Positions 25,972-34,055 of a stretch of DNA of 64,000 bases are shown piece by piece. The translations under genes were made by a program, and so were the position numbers. The stretch lies in NCBI GenBank assembly GCA_965198675.1, contig OZ240666.1:3782001-3846000 (forward strand). The letters are read 5' to 3'. The notes beneath the pieces were generated by a model. The model saw only the letters and a list, made by a program, of their open reading frames with translations. It had not been told where the DNA came from and made no database searches. The first letter of the stretch is position 1, and each line of letters starts with the position of its first letter. The DNA is from Prochloron sp965198675 (GTDB lineage: Bacteria > Cyanobacteriota > Cyanobacteriia > Cyanobacteriales > Prochloraceae).

Positions 25972-27699
25972 TCATCTGCGATTCCAATCCACAATATTCC
26001 AAGTTCGCAAATCCCAAGGAGTCAAATCTACACCCATCAAACTATTATTTACCCCCACAACATTAGCTCGATGGACTAAAGGAATCACTGCTGCATCCTC
26101 TATTAAGATATCATTCATCTGGATAAACAGTTGTCGCCGTTTTTCCGGGTCTAATTCTGTGGTAGACTCTTCCCAGAGGCGATCGTATTCCTCGTTGCAG
26201 TAACGTCCGTGATTCTGTCCGGACCAACTATTCTTCTTTTGGGGAATTTCCTTACAAGTATAGGTTTTCATATAAGCGCCAGGATCGGGATTGGTATTGC
26301 CAGTGGTATACATTTCCAGGTCTGCATAGAAGTGTTCTACCGTATCGTTATTAGCAGGATCGCTAGAAAAGAAAACACTGGCATCCACACTCTTCAGTTC
26401 CACGTCAATACCCAGAGATTGCAATCCCTGTTTCACCACTGCCTGAGTCTTCTGACGCAAGGGATTGACGGACGTTTGAAATACTACCTTCATCTCCACT
26501 CCATCTTTATCCCGAATGCCATTATTATTACTATCTTGCCAACCTGCTGTATCTAGTAAAGCAGCAGCTTTCTCTAAGTTTAATTCGTAACTGGTATTAA
26601 GAGAGTTATACTGGGGTGGGGCGACTAAAATATTAGCTGTTGCTTTCCCTGTGGAACCGTAAAGCTGTTGCCCTATGGTATCCCGGTCCATGGCTAAAGC
26701 AAATGCTTGTCTTATTTCCTTATCTTTAAAGAAAGGATGAGGAAATTGTACACTAGAACGTTCTCCTTCCGACGTTGCTTTATTAGGGTCAGTATAATTG
26801 ATTAAAATCCGCTCCGATAGGGCACCGAAATTAGCTACTACTGTACCTTTCCCAGCCCCTTCCAGTTCTTGTAAAATGGTTTTTTCTACCTGAAGGTTAT
26901 TGGCAAAATCCGCGTCCCCGGTTTGCAAGACTGCCCTTGCTGCGGAAGTAGCATCTCCACCTCCTTTCAATTCCACCCGCTGAAAGCTCACCTTTTCTGG
27001 ACCACGGAAGTTAGGATTGGGTTCGTAAACCACCACATCTCCTGGTTTGAATTCTACTACTTGATAGGGACCGGTACCCACAGGTTTCAAGTTACCGGGG
27101 GCTTCTCGTCCATTAGGACCGTTAAAGTTGGCAAAGATATGCTGGGGCAAAATCATTCCTTCCGTACCCATGAACACCAGGAACCAAGCGGGGTTCACCT
27201 CTTTGAAGTTGATTTTCACTGTGTAGTCATCCACCACCTCCACATTATCAATCACCTCATAGGTTCCCGCTGTAGTAGAACCCACGTCAGAGTTGGTAAT
27301 AAATTCATGGGTAAACTTCACATCAGCAGCAGTAAAAGGGGTGCCGTCGGACCATTTTACTCCCTGTTTGAGTTTCCAAGTGACGGACTTCCCGTCAGCA
27401 GCCACACCTCCATTATCCAAGGTTGGCTCTTCTGCTGCTAAGAAGAGCACCATGTTACCGTCGTTATCAAAACTTGCCAAGGGTTCTAAGGTAATGCGAC
27501 TGGCTTCAGAGTCTTTAAAACCAGTGGAGAGGTGAGGGTTGAGGATGGTGGGGGCTTGCCAATATAAAAGTTTGAGGGTATCAGTAGCCCTGTCAGAGGT
27601 GGTAGAAGATGGGTTTGGGGGATTGCACGCAGCAAATAGGAGAGTGGAGCAGAGAGATAGAAACAAGATTGGCAGAGTGGAGAATTTAGATAATCTCAT
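25972..27699 (-). CDS. Peptide ABC transporter substrate-binding lipoprotein
   Basis: 575 aa. Lipoprotein signal 'FLSLCSTLLFAAC' with Cys about 25. The solute-binding family 5 layout is clear: 'LLYWQAPTILNPHLSTGFKD', 'WKLKQGVKWSDGTPFTAADVKFTHEF', 'GTGPYQVVEFKPGDVVVYEPNPNF', 'IRQAFALAMDRDTI' and a late 'LIEDAAVIPLVHRANVVGV'. Binds oligopeptides or similar ligands outside the membrane and delivers them to the DppB/DppC-like permeases. Separated from the permeases by the oppositely oriented ROCO pair. Confidence 0.93.
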   Translation of the reverse strand: MRLSKFSTLPILFLSLCSTLLFAACNPPNPSSTTSDRATDTLKLLYWQAPTILNPHLSTGFKDSEASRITLEPLASFDNDGNMVLFLAAEEPTLDNGGVAADGKSVTWKLKQGVKWSDGTPFTAADVKFTHEFITNSDVGSTTAGTYEVIDNVEVVDDYTVKINFKEVNPAWFLVFMGTEGMILPQHIFANFNGPNGREAPGNLKPVGTGPYQVVEFKPGDVVVYEPNPNFRGPEKVSFQRVELKGGGDATSAARAVLQTGDADFANNLQVEKTILQELEGAGKGTVVANFGALSERILINYTDPNKATSEGERSSVQFPHPFFKDKEIRQAFALAMDRDTIGQQLYGSTGKATANILVAPPQYNSLNTSYELNLEKAAALLDTAGWQDSNNNGIRDKDGVEMKVVFQTSVNPLRQKTQAVVKQGLQSLGIDVELKSVDASVFFSSDPANNDTVEHFYADLEMYTTGNTNPDPGAYMKTYTCKEIPQKKNSWSGQNHGRYCNEEYDRLWEESTTELDPEKRRQLFIQMNDILIEDAAVIPLVHRANVVGVNNSLMGVDLTPWDLRTWNIVDWNRR

Positions 27700-27744
27700 G
27701 ATTTAGTTGTTACACTATCAGAAAATGATTTGAGGACAAAATCC

Positions 27745-28479
27745 ATGGCTGACGTCATCGACTATACAATTTACGGCAACGACTTGCAACTGGTGGAAAT
27801 TGAACTGGACCCCAGAGAAGGAGTGCAAGCAGAAGTAGGCACCATGACCTACATGGAAGAGGGCATCGAAATGCAAACAGGAATGGGCGGTGGGGGTATC
27901 GCTGGGGGTTTGTTCGCTGGTTTCAAACGCATGTTGACAGGGGAAAGTTTCTTTATTACCACCTTTGCTAACGGGGGGAGGGGAAAAGCGCGAGTGGGTT
28001 TTGCCGCCAGCGTTCCCGGTCAAATTATTCCCCTGGATCTGGGAGCATTGGGAGGAGAATTTCTCTGTCAGAAAGATGCCTTTCTCTGTGCTGCTAGCGG
28101 TACGGATATTGAGGTTGCCTTTACCAAACGCTTAGGGGCTGGCTTTTTCGGCGGAGAAGGCTTTATCCTGCAAAGATTAAGAGGTGATGGTTTGGCATTT
28201 GTTCAAGCAGGAGGGGCGATCGTGGCAAAAAATCTCCAACCGAGGGAAGTCCTGCGGGTGGATACAGGTTGTCTCGTGGCTTTTTCCCCTTCAGTAGACT
28301 ACGACATTCAATTTGTTGGAGGGTTTAAAAATGTTCTCTTTGGGGGTGAAGGCTTATTTTTAGCGAAAATGACTGGACCAGGGCAAGTGTATCTCCAAAG
28401 TCTCCCATTCTCTCGCTTAGTGGATCGCATTATTTCTCCCCTTCAGCAACAAATCAACAGTTTAATTTCTTCGGAATAA
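27745..28479 (+). CDS. AIM24/TIGR00266-family protein
   Basis: 244 aa from ATG 27745 (preceded by TGAGGACAAA). 'VEIELDPREGVQAEVGTMTYMEEGIEMQTGMGGGG', 'ESFFITTFAN', 'LCQKDAFLCAASGTDIEVAFTKRLGAGFFGGEGFILQRL' and 'VAFSPSVDYDIQFVGGFKNVLFGGEGLFLAKMTGPG' are hallmark beta-helix repeats of the family related to mitochondrial AIM24. Biochemical function not established. Divergent from the binding-protein gene. Confidence 0.9.
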   Translation: MADVIDYTIYGNDLQLVEIELDPREGVQAEVGTMTYMEEGIEMQTGMGGGGIAGGLFAGFKRMLTGESFFITTFANGGRGKARVGFAASVPGQIIPLDLGALGGEFLCQKDAFLCAASGTDIEVAFTKRLGAGFFGGEGFILQRLRGDGLAFVQAGGAIVAKNLQPREVLRVDTGCLVAFSPSVDYDIQFVGGFKNVLFGGEGLFLAKMTGPGQVYLQSLPFSRLVDRIISPLQQQINSLISSE

Positions 28480-28631
28480 AACTATCTATCTATCTTCATC
28501 TGCTCCCGCCAAGGGCGGTTGCTTACGCAAAGCTTGCGCAAAGCTTCGCAATCATCTGCGGTTCCGTTTTTAGGGAGATTAAGGAAATGACTTGGGAATC
28601 TAATAAGAAAGTGGCGGCGTTGCTGAATCAA
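28480..28631. other. Spacer; start of a small gene cut off by IS1
   Basis: Contains the repeat CGGTTGCTTACGCAAAGCTTGCGCAAAGCTTCGCAATCA. An ATG at 28588 after GGGAGATTAAGGAA begins a short frame (TWESNKKVAALLNQG) that enters the IS1 end after about 15 codons; what lay beyond cannot be identified on the far side. Confidence 0.4.
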
Positions 28632-29360
28632 GGTATGGAAGGGGGGGGAAAAGGTAGTTCACCCCAGCGGAGATAATGGATTAAAAGTCTAATTGAGTGG
28701 CCTAACATCTCCACAGATTTGGAGTAGCACAACGTCTTGCGCTTCAACCGTGCCAAATAATGCCTAAGTCGCGTATTCTCACCCTCAACTCGCGTCATGT
28801 ATGTCTTGCTAATAATTCGGTCTTCATCTGGAATAAACTTGCCATACACTGGCCAATCATCGCTTACCCAGAAGTAGCATTTCCAGTCTTTAATTTCCTG
28901 CCACAACGGCTCAAATGTTTCGCTACTTCGATTTCCAATTGCCCACCCCAATATTCCCGGGCGAAAGTGGTAAGCGTGCTGTCCACAACCAGATTTTGTT
29001 TTTTTTTGAGCCTACAAAAGTCTGTAGCTCATCGAGTTCTCCCACTTGCGGAACCTGTTCCGGTAGATAGGCATCAGGTAGTTTCTCGCCAACTTGCTTG
29101 ACCCAATTGATGAGAGTTGTATGATGCACTCCTTTAACTCTCTCTATCGCTCTCAATCCCATACCGTTGGTATACATGGTGAGGCATTCGCGTTTAAACT
29201 CATCACTGTAACCTCGATGTGAGTTGTAGTTTGTGATAAATTGACGTCCACAAGATTTGCACAGATGTTTCTGCTTACCTTGTCGGTTTTTGCCATTCTT
29301 ATAAGTTTCACTAGAACCACATTCTGGACAAGTTAGGTTATCTGACTGGTCTGCCATCAT
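28628..29360 (-). pseudogene. IS1-family transposase in two frames
   Basis: The first frame (29360-28923) has the InsA-like zinc finger 'CPECGSSETYKNGKNRQGKQKHLCKSCGRQF' and a helix-turn-helix ('GLRAIERVKGVHHTTLINWVK'), and continues to 'KKNKIWLWTA'. The rest of the catalytic domain ('GILGWAIGNRSSETFEPLW' to 'HYLRWG') is in another frame (28951-28628). The shift lies just after 'WLWTA', inside the DDE region. An A9C tract slightly upstream resembles the IS1 slippage site, but a shift there would put the conserved 'KIWLWTA' out of frame, so decay is more likely than programmed frameshifting. Confidence 0.8.
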
Positions 29361-29402
29361 TTTCTTATCAAGCCTTCTTCCCTATCTTATCTCTTCCATA
29401 CC
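28632..29402 (-). mobile_element. IS1-family insertion sequence, transposase frameshifted
   Basis: About 771 bp with inverted ends GGTATGGAAG / CTTCCATACC. No clear target duplication is visible, so one side may have been rearranged. Confidence 0.8.
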
Positions 29403-29500
29403 CTCATCCACCAACGCCGCCCGCACCATACGCCTGGTAACTGGTAACTGGTAACTGGTCACTGTTTTACCTAGTATCTGGACGACCACCAAAGTTTATC

Positions 29501-29785
29501 TTGAACTGGCTTCCTTTAACAGAAAAGCAGCTGGAGGAAGCTCTATTTTACATTAACAGCAATCGTGTTCAGGTGGAATCTGAGTGCACTGATGTCTTGA
29601 AAACAGCCGCAGAAGTTCAGCAATACTGGGAAGAACGGAACCGCGATCGCTTTGCTCAGATTGCTGCAATGTCCCCACCCCCTGGTAAAAAAGCTCTATG
29701 GGAAAAACTCAAAGCACAGAAAGCTAAACATGCACGAGAGTCGTGGATAGAGTTTCACGCAAAGATGCAGGGATGCAAATTATAG
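29501..29785 (+). CDS. Hypothetical small protein, 5' end probably lost
   Basis: 94 codons from a TTG; the frame is open further upstream into the heptamer array (GTAACTGGTAACTGG), which suggests the true N-terminus was replaced by repeat DNA. Helix-rich, charged sequence: 'WLPLTEKQLEEALFYINSNRVQVESECTDVLKTAAEVQQYWEERNRDRF'. The family was not recognised with confidence; the layout recalls short antitoxin-like cyanobacterial proteins, which is only a guess. Confidence 0.5.
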   Translation: MNWLPLTEKQLEEALFYINSNRVQVESECTDVLKTAAEVQQYWEERNRDRFAQIAAMSPPPGKKALWEKLKAQKAKHARESWIEFHAKMQGCKL

Positions 29786-29899
29786 CAGCATCAGTCCACT
29801 ACCGCCAATGTAAAGTTTTGAACAAGATTCAATTTTTTGGGTAAATCGCCGATTTTTGATATATATCATAGATATAAACCTTTATAGGAAATAACCAAA
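29781..29899 (+). promoter_or_regulatory. Conserved 5' region of peptide gene 1 (same as before gene 2)
   Basis: About 119 bp are nearly the same as 41110-41228: TATAGCAGCATCAGTCCA, then AATGTAAAGTTTTGAACAAG, TTGGGTAAATCGCCGATTTTT, and an AT-rich TATATATCAT / TATATTATAG segment about 40 nt before the ATG that may be the -10 region. Sharing with an unlinked copy implies it was duplicated together with the gene. Confidence 0.6.
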
Positions 29900-30145
29900 A
29901 TGACTCTCAAACTTGAACTAAAAGACCTGCCACCTCGCTCTCGCCAGCTCTCTGTATCTGAAATAGACCAAATGTTAGGGGGGGGTAGCAAAAATAAGGG
30001 GAAAGAGTGCTCCTTAACTGCTGATTGTAAATGTGGTTTGTCTTGTTGTATTAATGGTTATTCTAAAGCGGAGTGTATTGCGGTAGGAATATTCTCATTG
30101 GGCACATTGGACTATGTACCATTTAAAGGTAAGGTATGTACGTAA
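29900..30145 (+). CDS. Gly-Gly-leader cysteine-rich peptide precursor, copy 1 (knottin-like; 8-G tract, in frame)
   Basis: 81 aa. Leader 'MTLKLELKDLPPRSRQLSVS' then 'EIDQMLGGG', a double-glycine leader of the type cut by C39 peptidase-ABC exporters. The core begins about residue 29 and has C-x5-C-x5-CC-x8-C-x20-C ('CSLTADC', 'GLSCC', 'AEC', 'KVC'), the order of an inhibitor cystine knot, plus an extra Cys in 'CKCGLSCC' found only here. The Gly codons are an uninterrupted run of eight G at 29978-29985. Role (toxin, bacteriocin or signal) unknown. Convergent with the methyltransferase gene. Confidence 0.85.
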   Translation: MTLKLELKDLPPRSRQLSVSEIDQMLGGGSKNKGKECSLTADCKCGLSCCINGYSKAECIAVGIFSLGTLDYVPFKGKVCT

Positions 30146-30219
30146 ACTAATTTATCGTAGACTTAACCACTTAAATATGCTAACATAGGTGACGGTGGAC
30201 AGTGCCCACCCTACTGCGT

Positions 30220-32280
30220 TCATCTGCGGTTCCTTCTCCGAGTAGCAATACCAGAACGCAACAGTTTAATTTTATAAGGATCAGCATCCTTGCGCCAGTA
30301 TAGACTATGTCCTTTTACTGTAGCGCAATGGTCCGCTAAACATCTCAGCCATCCCTGACGGCGACCAATACCATTCATATCCGACCATAACCCCCAATCT
30401 TCTTCCTGACGAGTAAGTTTAGCAAACTTCTTGTACAAATAATATTGGGGTGTGACTAAAGTATCTTTACAATGCAAAATCGGGGGATCCTCATGGGACT
30501 CCCAATCCCTATACCTAACCTGCAAATCTCCTAAATTAATGGACATGGTGGTGCACAGAATGGGATGAGCTAAGGTATCAAAGTCGGGATAGTAATGATA
30601 GGATATTTGGGGCTTTTGCAGACTAAACTGAATGATATTGGCTTCTTCTAACCTACCAATGGTGCGACTGGCACAGCCTTCATAAAGCCGCAACAAAGGA
30701 TCTAGAGCTTCCAAAGCACTAATATGTACTCTGAAGTCATGTTTCCGCTTTTGACCAACTGTACTTTGTTGACAAATTTCTCCTATCTCTTCCAAGTCTC
30801 TCAGACTTAGAAGCATCAGATCTGCAACAGCACAAGCCCGTTTATAATTACCACATAAAGCTCTGATATCTTCCCGCACTGGAGGTGGTAACTTTCTCAT
30901 AGTGGGACGACCGCTAACATTAAAATTGCTCAAAGCTAAGTAAATGGATAAGTCTTCACTTCGTTTGGTGGCGATCGCCTCCCACTCTGCTTCATCAGTA
31001 GCCTCTAATATGAGTTTAAAGGCATTGCGGAAGTTGCCAAATTCTTCCTTAATTTCCTTCTCTTCAGGTAATTCCCCTTTTATCGGCAGGCGACCTCGCA
31101 GGGTGAAGAAAGCCATTAAAGGGGCTAACATAGGGGCATAATCTTCAAAAAGCCTCACCTTCTTTTGTACCTTGGGAGTACTAACTCGGGAATGGTAGCT
31201 ATTGGCGCGAAAAGTTTGGGCTGCTGAACCATCCCGGAAAGCGAAATAAATACCCAACCCAGCCGGAATAGCATCCACATTTAGAACACTATCGATATAA
31301 TGCTTCAGTTCTTCCTGTTGGTAATATTTCTGGAAAGTGTTCCGTTGGGTAATAATTCCATCTCCATAAGCACACCAGGTGCCATCATGATGATAAATAG
31401 ACACCTGGGCTGCTACAATCAGAACTTGACGAGTTAATTCCCAAGCTTGGAGTAAAGCTTCTCGTCGTTGAGCTAAATCTTCGATTACGTTAATCACATA
31501 GCCTAAGTTAACGATATCTGCTGGGGTGGGATGGGTGTGAGGACGATAATAAGGGTCCCAACCAGAACTGGCATAACCCCGATCGCCTATCCTTTTCACG
31601 TCCCCCCCGTAACCGCAGCCATAATCAAAAAAGCTGATCCCTGGGGTAAATAAACCTGCATTAAGAGCTAAAGTGACGGGACGGGAAAGTTCTTGGCGGA
31701 CAATGGCTGCTTTGTGACGTTGGATAACAACCTTTCTTTGCAGGTCCAGAGGACAAATTAAACTATGTCCTTCCAAGTCGATCCGTTGCTGGACTAAGAG
31801 CTTTTTCCATTCCTGACGTCTACCAATATAATATCCATTATCCAATAGTCCTAGGGCCTCTTCCCAACGGGTCAAGGTGGCAAACCCTTCGTACAAAGGA
31901 TAGTCAGGAGTGACAAAAGTTTCTTTCCGATGGAGGATCGGAGGATTGTCCGAAGTGCTATAATCTCGATAAGTATATTCTTGCGTTACTGGATCTACAA
32001 TAATACTGCTTTGGAGGGCAGGATGAGGGTTAGTGTCGAAGTCTGGATAAAAGAGATAGGATATTTTCGGTGGCTCTATAGTGAACTTGACCAAGTTTGC
32101 CTCTTGGGTTTCCTCCGTGACCCCTCTTACACTCCTTTCATAGCTTTGCAACAGGGGGTCAAGGGCGGTCAAAGCTGATTTATGGACGTAAAGGGCATTG
32201 AGTAAACGTTTACCCACCCTACTGCTTTGAAGACATTGGTCGATGGCTGACCTCTGTGGTTTAATATCGTTCTGACTCAC
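30220..32280 (-). CDS. DNA phosphorothioation-associated putative methyltransferase relative with a duplicated flanking domain
   Basis: About 686 aa if GTG 32280 is the start; the open frame extends to 32346 but would then overlap csaB. The central SAM-methyltransferase fold shows 'VTLALNAGLFTPGISFFDYGCGYGGDVKRIGDRGYASSGWDPYYRP' (SAM-binding DYGCGYGGD) and resembles proteins annotated beside dnd phosphorothioation genes. Both ends carry the same about 150-residue module: 'SALTALDPLLQSYE...ISYLFYPDFDTNPHP...GYYIGRRQEWKKLL' and 'SALEALDPLLRLYE...ISYHYYPDFDTLAHP...GIGRRQGWLRCL'. No dnd genes are nearby, so its substrate is open. Confidence 0.8.
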   Translation of the reverse strand: MSQNDIKPQRSAIDQCLQSSRVGKRLLNALYVHKSALTALDPLLQSYERSVRGVTEETQEANLVKFTIEPPKISYLFYPDFDTNPHPALQSSIIVDPVTQEYTYRDYSTSDNPPILHRKETFVTPDYPLYEGFATLTRWEEALGLLDNGYYIGRRQEWKKLLVQQRIDLEGHSLICPLDLQRKVVIQRHKAAIVRQELSRPVTLALNAGLFTPGISFFDYGCGYGGDVKRIGDRGYASSGWDPYYRPHTHPTPADIVNLGYVINVIEDLAQRREALLQAWELTRQVLIVAAQVSIYHHDGTWCAYGDGIITQRNTFQKYYQQEELKHYIDSVLNVDAIPAGLGIYFAFRDGSAAQTFRANSYHSRVSTPKVQKKVRLFEDYAPMLAPLMAFFTLRGRLPIKGELPEEKEIKEEFGNFRNAFKLILEATDEAEWEAIATKRSEDLSIYLALSNFNVSGRPTMRKLPPPVREDIRALCGNYKRACAVADLMLLSLRDLEEIGEICQQSTVGQKRKHDFRVHISALEALDPLLRLYEGCASRTIGRLEEANIIQFSLQKPQISYHYYPDFDTLAHPILCTTMSINLGDLQVRYRDWESHEDPPILHCKDTLVTPQYYLYKKFAKLTRQEEDWGLWSDMNGIGRRQGWLRCLADHCATVKGHSLYWRKDADPYKIKLLRSGIATRRRNRR

Positions 32281-32304
32281 CAATATAATCCTATCATAAA
32301 CTCT

Positions 32305-33393
32305 ATGAAGACAATAAGGGCAGTTATTTGTGGCTATTACGGCCAAAGAAATGGGGGGGATGAAGCATTGCTCATGTCCCTATTACAAATGTTACCAAAA
32401 CAGGTGACCCCCATAGTCCTTTCTGCCGATCCCCTCCGAACTTCCCAACGCTATGGGGTCCAAAGCTGCCACAATCGCTCTGCTGTTTCTATTTTAAGAG
32501 CTTTGGGTCAGTCTGATTGCTTTATTTGGGGTGGTGGCAGTTTAATGCAAGATGTAACCAGTCTAGCTAGTCCTTTTTACTATGGGGGTTTGATGGCTTT
32601 AGCCCAGCAACTTGGCTTGAAAACTATCGCTTGGGGGCAAGGAATCGGACCTTTGGGTCACCCCCTCACCCGTGGTTTGACTAAGTGGGTTTTGAGACGC
32701 TGTAATGCTGTGAGTGTTAGGGATAATGGGAGCGCGAAATTACTGGCAGATTGGGGGATAGCCTCAACTATCGCTCCGGATCCAGTGTGGGCTTTAGAAG
32801 GGAAGGAAATTTCCTGTTTGTCTCATTTACCCACACCCAGAATAGCAGTTACTTTGCGGGAGCATCCTCATTTAACCCCCCAACGGCTGGAAAATTTGAC
32901 TCAGGCTTTAATTCAGTTGCAAAAGGCTACGGATGCTTGTATATTATTGGTACCATTTCAGCCTGTCTTAGACCGAGACATCGCTGATTTTATCGCCCAG
33001 CAACTTCCAGGGACGCCACACCATCCGGCACCTTCGGTGTCGGTGCGGGTTATCTCATTAGAAAATCCGAGAGAACTGAAAGGATTATTTCGGGGGGTAA
33101 AAATGGCGATCGCCATGCGCTACCACAGTTTAGTTATGGCCGCAGCAGCAGGATGTACCTGTTTTGCGATTAGTTATGACCCCAAAGTTAGGCAACTGAT
33201 GACTGAATTAAATTTACCAGGATGGGAATTAGAAAGTCTGCCAGATAAACCGGATTTAATGAGCAAAATTTGGTTAGAGCACTACCTTCATGGCCGCCCT
33301 TTAAACCCAGGTATTATTCAATCTTTAGTTAGTAGTGCTCTATTACATAAACAATTAACACAACATACTATTGAGGCATATTATTATGTATAA
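32305..33393 (+). CDS. csaB: Polysaccharide pyruvyl transferase CsaB
   Basis: 362 aa. 'ICGYYGQRNGGDEALLMSLLQML' and 'DCFIWGGGSLMQDVTS' at the N-terminus, 'TIAWGQGIGPLGHPLTR', 'AVSVRDNGSAKLL', 'APDPVWAL', and the C-terminal 'AMRYHSLVMAAAAGCTCFAISYDPKVRQLM' are diagnostic of CsaB-type pyruvyl transferases, which add pyruvate ketals to cell-wall polysaccharides to anchor S-layer proteins. Starts 24 nt from the divergent methyltransferase start. The following coiled-coil gene overlaps or abuts its end. Confidence 0.93.
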   Translation: MKTIRAVICGYYGQRNGGDEALLMSLLQMLPKQVTPIVLSADPLRTSQRYGVQSCHNRSAVSILRALGQSDCFIWGGGSLMQDVTSLASPFYYGGLMALAQQLGLKTIAWGQGIGPLGHPLTRGLTKWVLRRCNAVSVRDNGSAKLLADWGIASTIAPDPVWALEGKEISCLSHLPTPRIAVTLREHPHLTPQRLENLTQALIQLQKATDACILLVPFQPVLDRDIADFIAQQLPGTPHHPAPSVSVRVISLENPRELKGLFRGVKMAIAMRYHSLVMAAAAGCTCFAISYDPKVRQLMTELNLPGWELESLPDKPDLMSKIWLEHYLHGRPLNPGIIQSLVSSALLHKQLTQHTIEAYYYV

Positions 33394-33412
33394 TGGCTTG
33401 GAGATTTTAGAG

Positions 33413-33886
33413 ATGAATGATGCCAAAACAGCCAATGCTCCCGGAGAGGATAGGGAAAATCAGGAGATGCTGGAAACCATAGAGGAACTAAAGCAAGATT
33501 TAACAGCAGCTCAGAAGCTGATTGCCCAACAAGCAAAAGAACTGAACACCAAGGAAGAACAAATCTCCCATTTGCGCCAAGAACTAGAAAATAGTCAGGA
33601 AAGGATCGCCCAGTTAGAACTAGAAGAGCAGGAGTTACAGACTCGTCTAGTGCGTCAGCAGCGTCACTCCTTGAAATTTAAGGCCGCATTAGACCAATGT
33701 TTAGCTGGTCCCTCACCTGTCCCTAAAGTTGAACCTATCCAACCCTGGTCTGGTAAACTGGATAGGGCAGATAGTAACAATCCAGACAATACTAAACCTA
33801 ATTGGCCTTCACCCACAATTAATGGGTTGGGAAAAGAAAAAAAATCCAAGTCTAGGGCGGATATTGATTTGCCTAAATTTGGCTAG
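33413..33886 (+). CDS. Coiled-coil protein of unknown function
   Basis: 157 aa from ATG 33413 (preceded by TTGGAGATTTTAG); an in-frame upstream ATG at 33386 is an alternative. Residues about 15-100 are one long coiled coil (QEMLETIEELKQDLTAAQKLIAQQAKELN...), followed by a Pro/Asn-rich tail and a basic end (KEKKSKSRADIDLPKFG). No recognised domain. Probably co-transcribed with csaB. Its stop codon is formed at the left edge of the MITE. Confidence 0.75.
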   Translation: MNDAKTANAPGEDRENQEMLETIEELKQDLTAAQKLIAQQAKELNTKEEQISHLRQELENSQERIAQLELEEQELQTRLVRQQRHSLKFKAALDQCLAGPSPVPKVEPIQPWSGKLDRADSNNPDNTKPNWPSPTINGLGKEKKSKSRADIDLPKFG

Positions 33887-34049
33887 GGTGTGTCATCAAT
33901 TAGGGGGAAAGATAATTGTTAAAGGTATTTTTGCGAGATACAAAAAGAAAAATGTTCTTTATAGCAGAGCTATATAAATTATTTTTCGACGCAGTAGGTC
34001 GTGAAAAGACCTGAAAAAGTACTTTTTTTCTAATTGATGACACGCCCTA
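33887..34049. mobile_element. MITE with 18-bp inverted ends, TA target duplication
   Basis: About 160 bp between inverted ends GGGTGTGTCATCAATTAG and CTAATTGATGACACGCCC, flanked on both sides by TA, as expected for a non-autonomous IS630/Tc1-type element. No coding capacity. It sits exactly in the stop codon of the coiled-coil gene: left TAg, right TAa. Confidence 0.85.
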
Positions 34050-34055
34050 AGGACT

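Noticed and set aside
28960..29010. Programmed frameshift in IS1 at the A9C tract
   Set aside because: A -1 shift at the tract would destroy the conserved 'KIWLWTA' that is in frame without it; the real frame break is further downstream, so decay is more likely.
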